Assembly: GCF_004912195.1 (NCBI RefSeq)
Contig: NZ_STGW01000001.1
Span: forward strand, 1-55,141
Source of the DNA: Nocardioides caeni
GTDB taxonomy: Bacteria; Actinomycetota; Actinomycetes; Propionibacteriales; Nocardioidaceae
DNA length: 55,141 nt
Reading direction: 5' to 3'
This document shows, one piece after another, positions 1 to 8,025 of this stretch. Position 1 is the stretch's first letter. Each line of letters starts with the position of its first letter. A program made the position numbers and the translations under genes. Under the pieces are notes generated by a model. It ran no database searches. It was not told the DNA's origin and worked only from the letters and a program-made list of their open reading frames with translations.

Positions 1-705
1 CCCGAGGAGCGGGTCGCGCTGCTGCGGGAGTTCGGGGTCCGTGCCTTCCCCACGCATCCCTATGCGCACAAGCCCGGCGTGGCGGCGTACCTCAACGAGT
101 GGTCGGCACAGTTCGCCGCGGACGTGCCGGAGGTGCTGCGCTCGGCCACGTTCTTCCCCGAGCCCGCGGCGGGGGAGTACGTCGCCGCGCTGGTCGAGGA
201 CGGCGTGCAGATGTTCAAGATCCACCTCCAGGTCGGCGAGTTCGTCGCCGACGACCCGGTGCTCGACCCCGTCTGGGGCGTGCTCGAGGACAGCGGGACA
301 CCCGTGACGGTGCATGCCGGCTCCGGGCCGGTCGGCAACGCCTTCACCGGCCCCGACTCCGTCGCCCGCCTCCTGCGCCGGCACCCGCGGCTGCGCCTGG
401 TGGTCGCGCACATGGGTGCGCCCGAGTACGAGGACTTCCTCGTGCTCGCCGAGAGCCACGCCCACGTGCACCTCGACACCACGATGGTCTTCACCGACTT
501 CTTCGACCGTGACGCCGCCTATCCAGCGGCCCTGCTCCCGCGGTTGCGGGACCTGCAGCCGAAGGTGCTGCTCGGCTCGGACTTCCCGACGATTCCCTAC
601 CCCTACCACCATCAGCTCGAGGGCCTGGCGCGGCTCGGCCTGGGGGACGACTGGCTGCGCGACGTGTGCTGGCACAACGCCGTGCGGCTGCTGGACGTGT
701 CCTGA
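1..705 (+). CDS. Amidohydrolase family 2 (TIM-barrel metal-dependent hydrolase), 5' partial
   Basis: The gene is open from the first base in frame 1 and ends in TGA, so only the C-terminal ~234 residues are present. The visible part shows VHAGSGP, then VAHMGAPEYEDF and later LLGSDFPTIPYPYH. These match the His-containing strand ends and the late metal/catalytic Asp strand (GSDFP) of the Amidohydro_2 family, which includes decarboxylases and lactonases. The substrate cannot be told. The N-terminal HxH strand lies outside the window. It is followed at 89 nt by a secreted protease gene in the same direction that has its own ribosome site, so no operon link is implied. Confidence 0.8.
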   Translation, partial: PEERVALLREFGVRAFPTHPYAHKPGVAAYLNEWSAQFAADVPEVLRSATFFPEPAAGEYVAALVEDGVQMFKIHLQVGEFVADDPVLDPVWGVLEDSGTPVTVHAGSGPVGNAFTGPDSVARLLRRHPRLRLVVAHMGAPEYEDFLVLAESHAHVHLDTTMVFTDFFDRDAAYPAALLPRLRDLQPKVLLGSDFPTIPYPYHHQLEGLARLGLGDDWLRDVCWHNAVRLLDVS

Positions 706-793
706 CTTCAGGGGGTTCACAGTCGTCGGCCCCTGGTGTGGACTGAGCCTTCCGCGTCACCTCGCGGACTCGGAACACTCTCGGAGGATCTCC

Positions 794-1636
794 ATGCGCA
801 CACGTCCCCTCGCCCTGGTCGGAGCCGCCATCGCGGCGATGACCGCGCTCTCCACCCTCGCCCCGGCCACCGCCAGCACCGGCGGGACCCCCGACGGCGA
901 GCTCCACCCCAACGTTGCGATGATCGCGTTCTACGACGGCACCGGCCGCTATCGCTGCTCCGCGACCCTGGTCAGCCCGACCGTCCTGCTGACCGCCGCC
1001 CACTGCACCTCGGGGACCGTCGGCAGCACGCTCGTCACCTTCGACAGCGTCGTCGCCGAGGCGCCGCCGTCGCCGCTCCCGGTCGCCGCTGACGAGGAGG
1101 CCGGCTACACCCCCGAGGAGCTGGCCGACGCCGGCTTCCTGTCGGGCATCGCCCACACCCACCCGGGCTACAGCGACTTCACCGACCTCGACAACTGGAA
1201 CGACGTGGGCGTCATCGTCCTCGACGAGCCCGTGACCGACATCGAGCCCGCCACCATCGCGGGCCTCGGCACCGTGGACGCCATCAAGTTCCCTCGCCGC
1301 ACCCTCTTCACCGCGGTGGGCTATGGCACCGAGGTGCGTCAGGCCGACACAGGGTCGAGGAAGCCGACCCCGATGAGCTACCCGCTGATCCGGCGCTACG
1401 TCGACATGCCCGGGCAGAAGATCACGCCGCAGGTCATCCAGACCAACGGCAACGAGAAGGATCCCTTCGGCACCGGCGGCACCTGCTTCGGCGACTCCGG
1501 CGGACCCCTGTTCCTCGGCGACGTCATCGTCGGGGTCACGTCCTACGGCTACACGTCCAACTGTCGCTACCTCGGTGGCTATCAGCGCGTCGAGATCCCC
1601 GTCGTCGCCGACTGGCTGGCGGGCTTCGGCCTCTGA
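794..1636 (+). CDS. Secreted trypsin-like serine protease (S1 family)
   Basis: This encodes 280 aa. The ATG start is chosen because GGAGGA sits 6-11 nt upstream and because it opens a signal peptide: MRTRP, a hydrophobic run, then APATAS as the likely cleavage site. The chymotrypsin-fold triad is visible as His70 in LTAAHC, Asp137 in NDVGVIVL and Ser235 in GDSGGP. The enzyme should be exported and cleave peptide bonds extracellularly. No pro-domain or extra C-terminal domain is seen, and the length is normal for a stand-alone S1 domain. A long hairpin follows the stop. The specificity pocket was not assessed. Confidence 0.9.
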   Translation: MRTRPLALVGAAIAAMTALSTLAPATASTGGTPDGELHPNVAMIAFYDGTGRYRCSATLVSPTVLLTAAHCTSGTVGSTLVTFDSVVAEAPPSPLPVAADEEAGYTPEELADAGFLSGIAHTHPGYSDFTDLDNWNDVGVIVLDEPVTDIEPATIAGLGTVDAIKFPRRTLFTAVGYGTEVRQADTGSRKPTPMSYPLIRRYVDMPGQKITPQVIQTNGNEKDPFGTGGTCFGDSGGPLFLGDVIVGVTSYGYTSNCRYLGGYQRVEIPVVADWLAGFGL

Positions 1637-1656
1637 GGTCCGCTCCTCGCCGACGC

Positions 1657-1688
1657 ACGGGCCCGACCGGAATACTGGTTGGGCCCGT
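1657..1688 (+). terminator. GC-rich hairpin terminator
   Basis: A 12-bp stem (one G-U type pair) with an 8-nt loop: ACGGGCCCGACC pairs with GGTTGGGCCCGT. It lies 20 nt after the protease stop and 40 nt before tmRNA. There is no U-tract, as is common in actinobacteria. Confidence 0.6.
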
Positions 1689-1727
1689 GTCGTTGGTGGA
1701 CGGTAGAGTGACAACCACAACTCAAGA

Positions 1728-2094
1728 GGGGCTGATCGGTTTCGACTTGGGACGTTTGTCCCAGGGGAAGCGGGTCGAGAAGCCAGCGTCATCTCGTAAA
1801 CGATCGCTGGAAACCAATAACTGCCAACGCTAAGCGCAGTTCCTTCGCTCTCGCCGCCTGAGCGGTGATCGAAGCGTCTGACCGGGCATCCGTCTCCGTC
1901 CCGGACCCAGGCGTCATCCAGGAGACTTGCTGATCATCTGCCGTCAGGGTGGTTGATCGGGACTCAAACCTGACTGAGTCCGTCGGTGACGTGTTCGTGC
2001 GAGCACCGGGACTGAGAAAACGACATCACGAACTGCACCCGGAGAAGACCTGGCTCGACGCTCGAGGACCGGGGTTCGATTCCCCGCAGCTCCA
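1728..2094 (+). ncRNA. ssrA: tmRNA (ssrA)
   Basis: Transfer-messenger RNA rescues stalled ribosomes and tags the nascent chain for proteolysis. The 5' end GGGGCTG (1728-1734) pairs with CAGCTCC (2087-2093), forming the acceptor stem with one G-U pair and A2094 as discriminator. The diagnostic GGTTCGATTCC T-loop lies just before the 3' end and GATCGGTTTCGAC follows the 5' end. The CCA is not encoded. A resume codon and short tag frame lie at 1823-1861. The length, about 367 nt, is typical. The RNA is one piece, not circularly permuted. The tag ends in ALAA, a Clp/Lon-type degron; clpS also lies in this window. Confidence 0.95.
1823..1861 (+). other. tmRNA proteolysis-tag reading frame
   Basis: The tag reads ANAKRSSFALAA followed by TGA. 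The resume codon GCC at 1823 and the ALAA end match the usual actinobacterial tag pattern. Confidence 0.85.
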
Positions 2095-2215
2095 CGTTTT
2101 GGATGGCGCGAGCGCGTCGCCCTGTCGGCGTCGGCCGCACGGGCGCTCGCTTCGCTCGGCCCGCGGACCGTCGCCGACGCGGCTTCGCCGCGGTGCGCCG
2201 CGCTGCCGCGCACTA

Positions 2216-2231
2216 CTAGAACGAGTTCTAT
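2216..2231. promoter_or_regulatory. KstR-like palindromic operator
   Basis: CTAGAAC-GA-GTTCTAT fits the TNNAACNNGTTNNA motif described for the TetR-family sterol regulator KstR. It covers the expected -35 region of the promoter for the serine hydrolase-monooxygenase pair. A near-identical site in the same geometry is at 51396-51411. Between tmRNA and this site (2095-2215) only GC-rich sequence with small hairpins is seen. Confidence 0.55.
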
Positions 2232-2239
2232 TTCGTGGC

Positions 2240-2245
2240 TAGGGT
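2240..2245 (+). promoter_or_regulatory. -10 element, leaderless type
   Basis: TAGGGT ends 6 nt before the GTG at 2252, so transcription is predicted to begin at or near the start codon. Confidence 0.5.
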
Positions 2246-2251
2246 GGCGGC

Positions 2252-3382
2252 GTGGTCGATGGCGCCTGCACCCCCGCGTTCCAGCCCCTGCGCGACCTGC
2301 TCGCCGACAACCTCGCCTCGGGCGCGGACGTCGGCGCATCGGTGGCGGTGATCCACGACGGCGAGCTCGTCGCCGACCTGTGGGGAGGCGAGGCGCGACC
2401 GGGGGAGCCGTGGCGCGAGGACACGATCGTGCAGGTGTGGTCGGTGACCAAGACGATGGCCGGCCTCACGGTGCTCGTCCTCGCCGACCGGGGGCTGATC
2501 GACCTCGATGCACCGGTCGCGCGCTACTGGCCGGAATTCGCCGCGGCCGGCAAGGACGGTGTGCTGGTCCGCCACCTGCTCGGCCACACCAGCGGCCTGC
2601 CCGGCTGGGGACGGCCGGTGTCGGTCGAGGACCTCCTCGACCTCGAGCTGACCGAGCAGTGGCTCGCCGAGGAGGCACCCTGGTACGAGCCGGGGTCCGC
2701 TCCGGCCTACCAGATCATCAACCACGGCCACCTGCTCGACGGGCTGGTCCGCGGTGCCGTCGGCCGACCGCTCGCCGACGTGTTCCGCGACGAGGTCGCC
2801 GGCCCCCTCGGCGCCGACTTCCTGCTCGGGGTGCCCGACGCTGAGCATCCGCGTTGTGCCGACCTGCTCCCACCGCCGGCATCGCAGGTCGACTACGCCG
2901 CCCTGCCGCCGGACCACTTCCTGCTGCGGACGATCGCCAACCCGTTCCTGACCATGCCGGTGTGCAACTCCCCGGAGTGGCGCCGGGGTGCGGTCGGCGC
3001 CGCCGGCGGTCACGGCAACGCGCGCGGCATCGCCCGCGCACAGGCGGTCGTCTCCCACGGCGGCGAGCTCGACGGGGTGCGGCTCCTCGGTCCGGACACG
3101 ATCGACCGCATCCTCGAGGTCCAGGCGCAGGGACCCGACGGCGTGCTGATGCTGCCGGTGACCTTCGGCATCGGCTACGGACTCCCGACCCCGTCGGCGC
3201 CCGCGGTGCCGGACCGTCGTACGTGCTGGTGGACGGGCTACGGCGGCTCGATCGTGGTCAACGACCTCGACACCCGCACCACCGTGGCCTACGCGCCCAA
3301 CCAGCTCGCCGAGCACATGCTGTCCTCGCCCCGCACCGACGCCTACGTCCGGACCGCCTTCGAGTGCCTGGAGGCGCTGTGA
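2252..3382 (+). CDS. Serine hydrolase of the beta-lactamase/esterase (class C-like) family
   Basis: This encodes 376 aa. The SxxK nucleophile motif is Ser64-Val-Thr-Lys67 (in VWSVTKTM). A Tyr-containing YQIINHGH segment stands where the YxN element is expected, and WTGYGGS near residue 330 resembles the third active-site strand. No signal peptide is seen, so a cytoplasmic esterase or carboxylesterase (EstB/LipE-like) is more likely than a beta-lactamase. The GTG start is supported by the -10 box 6 nt upstream. Its end overlaps the next gene by 4 nt (GTGA), so the two are translationally coupled. The KstR-like site upstream suggests a lipid or steroid ester substrate, which is inference. Confidence 0.82.
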   Translation: MVDGACTPAFQPLRDLLADNLASGADVGASVAVIHDGELVADLWGGEARPGEPWREDTIVQVWSVTKTMAGLTVLVLADRGLIDLDAPVARYWPEFAAAGKDGVLVRHLLGHTSGLPGWGRPVSVEDLLDLELTEQWLAEEAPWYEPGSAPAYQIINHGHLLDGLVRGAVGRPLADVFRDEVAGPLGADFLLGVPDAEHPRCADLLPPPASQVDYAALPPDHFLLRTIANPFLTMPVCNSPEWRRGAVGAAGGHGNARGIARAQAVVSHGGELDGVRLLGPDTIDRILEVQAQGPDGVLMLPVTFGIGYGLPTPSAPAVPDRRTCWWTGYGGSIVVNDLDTRTTVAYAPNQLAEHMLSSPRTDAYVRTAFECLEAL

Positions 3383-4713
3383 ACGACACCGCCACCACTG
3401 CGCCCCACGTCTGCATCATCGGCGCCGGATGCTCCGGCATCACCACGGCGAAGCGGCTCAAGGAGTTCGGCATCTCCTACGACCAGTTCGAGATGAGCGA
3501 CGACGTCGGCGGCAACTGGTACTTCCAGAACCCCAACGGCCGCTCCGCCGTCTACGAGTCGCTGCACATCGACACCTCGACACAACGCCTGCAGTTCGAG
3601 GAGTTCCCGGCGCCGGCGGACTACCCGGACTTCCCGCACCACACGCTGATCCACGACTACTTCCGGTCGTACGTCGACCACTTCGGCCTGCGTGACGCCA
3701 TCACGTTCGGCACGGAGGTGACGAGGGCGGCCCGCAACGGCGACGGCGGCTGGGACGTGACGCTGTCGACGGGGGACACCCGCGGCTACACCGACCTGGT
3801 CGTCGCCAACGGACACCACTGGTCGCCGCGGATGCCGGACTATCCCGGCCAGTTCGACGGGGTGCTGATGCACAGCCACGCCTACGTCAACCCGTTCGAG
3901 CCCGTCGAGATCCGCGGCAAGCGCGTCATCGTGGTCGGGATGGGCAACTCGGCCATGGACATCGCCTCCGAGCTCTCCAACCGCTGGATGGCGGAAAAGC
4001 TCTACGTGTCCGCGCGCCGCGGGGTGTGGGTGCTGCCCAAGTACCGCAACGGCGTCGCGGCCGACAAGGTCATGGCGCCTCCCGACATCCCCAAGGACGT
4101 GGCGCTCGCCGCGTCGCGCCAGCTCATTCGCGAGCTGGTGGGCTCGATGAGCGGCTACGGCCTGCCCGAGCCGGACCACGAGCCGCTCTCGGCCCATCCC
4201 TCCGTGTCGGCCGACTTCCTCACCCGCGCGGGCTCCGGCGACATCCACATGCTCGCGGCCATCGATCGTCTGGACGGCTCGACCGTGCACCTGGTCGACG
4301 GCTCGTCGGTCGAGGCGGACGTGATCATCTGCGCCACCGGCTACGACATGCGGTTCCCGTTCTTCGACGACACCGAGGCCGACCTCCACCCCGACGCCGA
4401 GCACCGCTACCCGCTCTTCAAGCGGATGATCAAGCCCGGCGTCGACCATCTCTACTACCTCGGGCTCGCGCAGTCCTCGCCCACCATCGTCAACCTCGCC
4501 GAGCAGCAGTCGAAGCTGCTCGCCCGGCTCCTGACGGGTGACTACGAGCTCCCGTCGGTGGAGGAGCAGGTGCGGATCATGGGGGCCGACGAGGCCGCGC
4601 ACCTCGAGCAGTACTACGCCACGCCCCGCCACACGATCCAGATCGACTTCGGTCGCTATTGCCTCGACCTGCAGGCGGAGATCGCGGCCGGCGAGGAGCG
4701 CGCCCGCGCCTGA
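3379..4713 (+). CDS. Flavin-containing monooxygenase (FMO/Baeyer-Villiger-like)
   Basis: This encodes 444 aa. The FAD-binding motif is IIGAGCSG (Gly15-x-Gly17-x-x-Gly20) and the NADPH-binding motif VVGMGNS is at about 185-191. The FMO fingerprint FxGxxxHxxxY is present as Phe159-Asp-Gly161 ... His165 ... Tyr169. The ATGY motif (CATGYDMRF) is in the C-terminal third. It should insert one oxygen atom into a nucleophilic or ketone substrate using NADPH and O2. The GTG start overlaps the hydrolase stop by 4 nt. A monooxygenase paired with an esterase is the classic arrangement for ketone-to-ester-to-acid degradation; the specific substrate is unknown. Confidence 0.85.
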   Translation: MNDTATTAPHVCIIGAGCSGITTAKRLKEFGISYDQFEMSDDVGGNWYFQNPNGRSAVYESLHIDTSTQRLQFEEFPAPADYPDFPHHTLIHDYFRSYVDHFGLRDAITFGTEVTRAARNGDGGWDVTLSTGDTRGYTDLVVANGHHWSPRMPDYPGQFDGVLMHSHAYVNPFEPVEIRGKRVIVVGMGNSAMDIASELSNRWMAEKLYVSARRGVWVLPKYRNGVAADKVMAPPDIPKDVALAASRQLIRELVGSMSGYGLPEPDHEPLSAHPSVSADFLTRAGSGDIHMLAAIDRLDGSTVHLVDGSSVEADVIICATGYDMRFPFFDDTEADLHPDAEHRYPLFKRMIKPGVDHLYYLGLAQSSPTIVNLAEQQSKLLARLLTGDYELPSVEEQVRIMGADEAAHLEQYYATPRHTIQIDFGRYCLDLQAEIAAGEERARA

Positions 4714-4729
4714 GCCGGACCGCGGCAGG

Positions 4730-5842
4730 TCAGGGCGCGCGGCCCACGACGCGTACGGCGCTCCACGGGCTCGGGCCGGAGGCGTTGACGGCGCGAACCG
4801 TGCACGCCGTACGACCTGGCTGGCGCAGGCGCAGGTGGGTGGCCTGTGCGCCGATGCGGCGCAAGCGGATCCCGGACGCCCCGTCGCAGCGCACGACGTA
4901 GGCGCGGGTGCGGGCCCGGGTTGACCAGCGCATCGTCACGAACCGGCCGTGCCGGGTCAGGCGCAGGGCCGGTCGCGCGGGCGGCTCGGCGCGGAAGGTG
5001 TTGCCCGGCAGGATGGGCTGGTCGATGTCGACCTGCAGGCCCAGCGCGGCGAGCGACGAGGCCACCATGCCGGCGATCTTCTCCTCGCCCTGCTGCGTCG
5101 GGTGGACGTTGTCATGGACGTCGCCACGACCATAGGGCTCGGCCATCTCGGCCAGCACGATGCGTGAGCGCGCGGTGGTCCGGGCGGCCGCCCAGTCGTC
5201 CAGCAGGGCATTGAAGGTGGCGCCGTTGCGATGCGCCGCGAACGCCCACGGCAGCCGCGCGATGACGAAGTCGACGTCGGGGTTGGCGCTCCGCGCCCCG
5301 CGCAGCCACCGGTCGTAGCAGCGCAGCAGCTCCCGCGCCCACGTCCCGCGGCGCAGGTCGTTGATACCCCACGCGGACACGATGATGTCGGGCCGGTAGG
5401 TCCGGACGAGGTCGTCGATCCGGCGTCCGCCCGGAAGCCGGGTCGGGTGGCACAGCTCCGCGTCCGACACGGCCGCGTGGTCGTAGTCGAAGTCGGGGTC
5501 GGCGTAGCGGCGGGGATCCTGGGCAGCGGAGGTCATCGCCTGCGCGGGCCCGGTCTTGTGGCCCACGAAGTCGACCGCCTCCGACTGACCGCCGACCTCG
5601 AAGCGCTTCCAGAGGAAGTAGCGCCAAGAGTAGCCGCCCGACTCGCTGCCGACCGGCCGGCCCTGGGTGATCGAGTCGCCGGTGATGAGGATGCGGGTGG
5701 CCTCCGGCTCGTGCGGCTGGTGGTCGGCACGGGCGGGAGAGGGCGCCGTGCCCAGCACGACGAGGGACGCCACGAGGCTGGCAGCCAGCATGCCGAGCGC
5801 CATCGCCGCGCGCGGACGCCGGGAGAGTCCGGAGGGTCGCAT
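4730..5842 (-). CDS. Secreted SGNH/GDSL hydrolase with C-terminal beta-sandwich domain
   Basis: This encodes 370 aa. An N-terminal signal sequence (MRPSG, a long hydrophobic stretch, then SPARADH) precedes block I GDSIT (catalytic Ser), WGIND (block III Asn) and DNVHPT (block V Asp-His). The family covers lipases, esterases and carbohydrate deacetylases. Residues after about 285 look like a fibronectin-III/Ig-type module (FVTMRWSTRARTRAYVV ... CTVRAVNASG). The 3' end converges on the monooxygenase gene, and the start diverges from the lipoprotein hydrolase gene with 78 nt between. The substrate is not predictable. Confidence 0.83.
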   Translation of the reverse strand: MRPSGLSRRPRAAMALGMLAASLVASLVVLGTAPSPARADHQPHEPEATRILITGDSITQGRPVGSESGGYSWRYFLWKRFEVGGQSEAVDFVGHKTGPAQAMTSAAQDPRRYADPDFDYDHAAVSDAELCHPTRLPGGRRIDDLVRTYRPDIIVSAWGINDLRRGTWARELLRCYDRWLRGARSANPDVDFVIARLPWAFAAHRNGATFNALLDDWAAARTTARSRIVLAEMAEPYGRGDVHDNVHPTQQGEEKIAGMVASSLAALGLQVDIDQPILPGNTFRAEPPARPALRLTRHGRFVTMRWSTRARTRAYVVRCDGASGIRLRRIGAQATHLRLRQPGRTACTVRAVNASGPSPWSAVRVVGRAP

Positions 5843-5920
5843 GGGATGCTGATCGGTCAGTCGGCCGGTGGGGTGAGCGGTCGACCCATCCGCCCGACCC
5901 CGCGTCGACGAAGGACCACC

Positions 5921-6769
5921 ATGAAGCGACGATCCCTCCTGGCCCTCGGCGCGGGCGCCGTCGCGGCGGGTCTGGCCGGGTGCGCGGACCAGGACAGCCA
6001 GGACCAACCGGACGGCGAGGAGAGCGACGTGCGTGACGAGCCGGCGGGCGAGCGGATCGACTACGGCCCGGACCCCAGCCAGTACGGCGAGCTGCACCGA
6101 CCGGCCGGAGCCACTCGCGGCGTCGTGGTGGTGGTGCACGGCGGCTACTGGTCCGCCTCCTACGGGCTCGAGCTCGGCACGCCGCTCGCGGAGGACCTCG
6201 CCCGGCGCGGCTGGCTCGCGTGGAATGTGGAGTACCGCCGGATCGGGGCGGGTCCCGGCGGCGGAGGTGGCGCTCGCGCCACCGTCGACGACGTGGCCGC
6301 TGCCGTCGCGGTCCTCCGCGAGCTCCCCGACTGGACCGACGGCTGGCCCGTCGTCGGTCTCGGCCACTCGGCGGGCGGGCACCTCATCACCTGCGTCGCG
6401 GGGCTCAGCGGCAACGGAGGGCTCACTGCCGTCGTGAGCCAGGCCGGTGTCCTGGACCTGCGCGCGGCCCACCGCGAGGGCCTGGGCGGTGGTGCGGTCG
6501 AGGCGTTCCTCGGTCACCCGCCCGGCCCCGACGACATCGCGCTCGATCCGGTGCAGCGGGTGCCGCTCGCGATCCCCGTGACCTGCGTGCACGGCACGGC
6601 GGACCGGGTGGTGCCGCTCACCCAGTCCACGTCGTACGTCGACACGGCCCGCGCTGCCGGGGCGGTGGCCGAGCTCGTGGAGGTGCCCGGCGACCACTTC
6701 GACGTCATCGACCCGACCACGCCGGCATGGGCGGAGATCGTCACGGTGCTGGCCACGGCCGGACGGTGA
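5921..6769 (+). CDS. Alpha/beta-hydrolase lipoprotein
   Basis: This encodes 282 aa. The N-terminus MKRRSLLALG...LAGC is a lipobox with Cys21, and the twin Arg suggests possible Tat export. The hydrolase core has the oxyanion motif HGGYW, the nucleophile elbow GHSAGG, an Asp in HGTADRVVP and a His in PGDHFDV. HGGYW/GHSAGG is typical of BD-FAE and kynurenine-formamidase-like esterases. The ATG start lies after a GGACC-type weak ribosome site and puts the lipobox at the normal position. The 3' end overlaps the oppositely oriented thioesterase gene by 29 nt. Confidence 0.85.
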   Translation: MKRRSLLALGAGAVAAGLAGCADQDSQDQPDGEESDVRDEPAGERIDYGPDPSQYGELHRPAGATRGVVVVVHGGYWSASYGLELGTPLAEDLARRGWLAWNVEYRRIGAGPGGGGGARATVDDVAAAVAVLRELPDWTDGWPVVGLGHSAGGHLITCVAGLSGNGGLTAVVSQAGVLDLRAAHREGLGGGAVEAFLGHPPGPDDIALDPVQRVPLAIPVTCVHGTADRVVPLTQSTSYVDTARAAGAVAELVEVPGDHFDVIDPTTPAWAEIVTVLATAGR

Positions 6770-7520
6770 GCGACTGGGCCATCGTGCCGATGGGCCCCTG
6801 CTCGTCGTGCAGCACGGTGCTGGTCAGTCCCACGCCCGCCGGGCCGAAGGACACCGACGTGTCGAAGCCGAGCCATCCGGCCACGGGTGTGCGGAAGAGG
6901 TGCGCGGTCAGGTCGAGGTTGGGAAACATCACCCGCTGCGGGTCGGCACGGACCGCGAGTCCGTTGCCGATGTCGAAGAGCCCGGCGGCGGCCGCGAGCC
7001 GGGTCACCTCCTCGCCCTCCACGAGACCGTGGGCGGTGCGGACCCAGGTCCGTGCCCTCCCCGGGCCGCGGTCCTCGCGGCGGATCTCGACCGAGCCGAT
7101 GAAGCCGCCGGGCCACAGCTCGCTCATCTGCCACGGCTCGAGGTCGTCGGGCCGCGGCATCGCCGGCAGCTCCGATCCGGCCAGGTCGCCGGTGTCGCGC
7201 GGCTGGCCGAGCCAGGCTCGGAGCAGGACCGCGGCACGTCCCCCGTGCGTGGCCGTGGCCTGCACGAGCTCGATCGTCCGGCCCGGGCGCAGCACCTCGA
7301 CGGCGACGTGGACCTCCTCGAGCGGGAGGGTGCCGAGGATGTCGTAGGAGAGCCGCTGCACCACGAGCGCGTCGTCGCGGCGGCGGTCCCGGTCGCGCTC
7401 GATCTCGTGGGCCAGGAGGCCGAGCGTGGGGGCGATGTGCTGGTCCTCGAGGTCCCACGACCCCTCGACGTGCTCGGTCGGCATGAAGGTCTGCGCCCCG
7501 GTGCGCTTCCAATAGGCCAT
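6741..7520 (-). CDS. Acyl-CoA thioesterase-like protein (double hotdog)
   Basis: This encodes 259 aa. The C-terminal third, PNLDLTAHLFR followed by GWLGFDTSVSF and MAQSLTVRP, is the characteristic end of the thioesterase-like (4HBT_3/TesB-related) family. Hydrolysis of acyl-CoA esters in the cytoplasm is the expected role. The ATG start has GAGGAT 6 nt upstream as a possible -10 box, favouring a leaderless transcript. It converges with, and overlaps by 29 nt, the lipoprotein hydrolase gene; both C-termini are therefore constrained by the same DNA. Confidence 0.75.
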   Translation of the reverse strand: MAYWKRTGAQTFMPTEHVEGSWDLEDQHIAPTLGLLAHEIERDRDRRRDDALVVQRLSYDILGTLPLEEVHVAVEVLRPGRTIELVQATATHGGRAAVLLRAWLGQPRDTGDLAGSELPAMPRPDDLEPWQMSELWPGGFIGSVEIRREDRGPGRARTWVRTAHGLVEGEEVTRLAAAAGLFDIGNGLAVRADPQRVMFPNLDLTAHLFRTPVAGWLGFDTSVSFGPAGVGLTSTVLHDEQGPIGTMAQSLTVRPWPAP

Positions 7521-7526
7521 GCCCGC

Positions 7527-7532
7527 ATCCTC
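7527..7532 (-). promoter_or_regulatory. -10-like element, leaderless type
   Basis: On the minus strand GAGGAT ends 6 nt before the ATG at 7520. It deviates from TANNNT at position 1, so confidence is modest. Confidence 0.3.
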
Positions 7533-7552
7533 CCCGCACCGCCGTCACGGGG

Positions 7553-7558
7553 CATGAT
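7553..7558 (+). promoter_or_regulatory. -10-like element deciding the start at 7566
   Basis: CATGAT lies 7 nt before ATG 7566, the same box seen upstream of yqgE (13427). It overlaps the alternative ATG at 7554, which argues for the downstream start. Confidence 0.4.
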
Positions 7559-7565
7559 CGACCCC

Positions 7566-8003
7566 ATGGAGACCCCCGTCGCCGTGGCCGTCGCCGCTAC
7601 CTTCCTCTGGCTGGGGATGGTGCTCGCCATCTCGTTCGTCGAGGCGCCCCTCAAGTTCCGGGCTCCCGGTGTCACCCTGCCGATCGGGCTCGGCATCGGC
7701 CGCCTCGTGTTCCGTGCGCTCAACGCCTGCGAGGCGGCCCTCGCCGTCGCGGTCGTCGTCGGCCTGGTGGTCGGAGAGCCCACGGGAGGCGCCCCGGTCG
7801 CGCTCGGCGTCGCCGTGGTGGTCCTGCTGCTCCAGCTGGTCGCGATCCGTCCCGCGCTGGGCCGTCGCTCCGACGCCGTGCTGGCCGGCACGACCGGCGA
7901 CGCGACCGGACCGAGCTCCCACGCCCACCTCTGGTACGTCGCCGCGGAGGTCGTGAAGGTGCTCGCCCTCGCCGTCGGGGGAGTCCTGCTGTTCCAGGCA
8001 TGA
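7566..8003 (+). CDS. Small integral membrane protein, function unknown
   Basis: This encodes 145 aa with about four hydrophobic segments: residues ~4-22, 46-68, 76-95 and 120-143. A conserved-looking SFVEAPLKFRAPG loop follows the first helix; this and the size vaguely resemble DUF4149/TMEM205-like proteins, but that is a weak match. An in-frame ATG at 7554 would add four residues (MIDP). ATG 7566 is preferred because of the -10 box. It sits alone between divergent thioesterase and secreted peptidase genes. No function is proposed. Confidence 0.65.
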   Translation: METPVAVAVAATFLWLGMVLAISFVEAPLKFRAPGVTLPIGLGIGRLVFRALNACEAALAVAVVVGLVVGEPTGGAPVALGVAVVVLLLQLVAIRPALGRRSDAVLAGTTGDATGPSSHAHLWYVAAEVVKVLALAVGGVLLFQA

Positions 8004-8025
8004 GCGATGGAATGACTCGGGGCCG

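Noticed and set aside
2097..2100. TTTT after tmRNA as an intrinsic terminator
   Set aside because: Only four T and no separate hairpin in front of them beyond the tmRNA acceptor arm itself.
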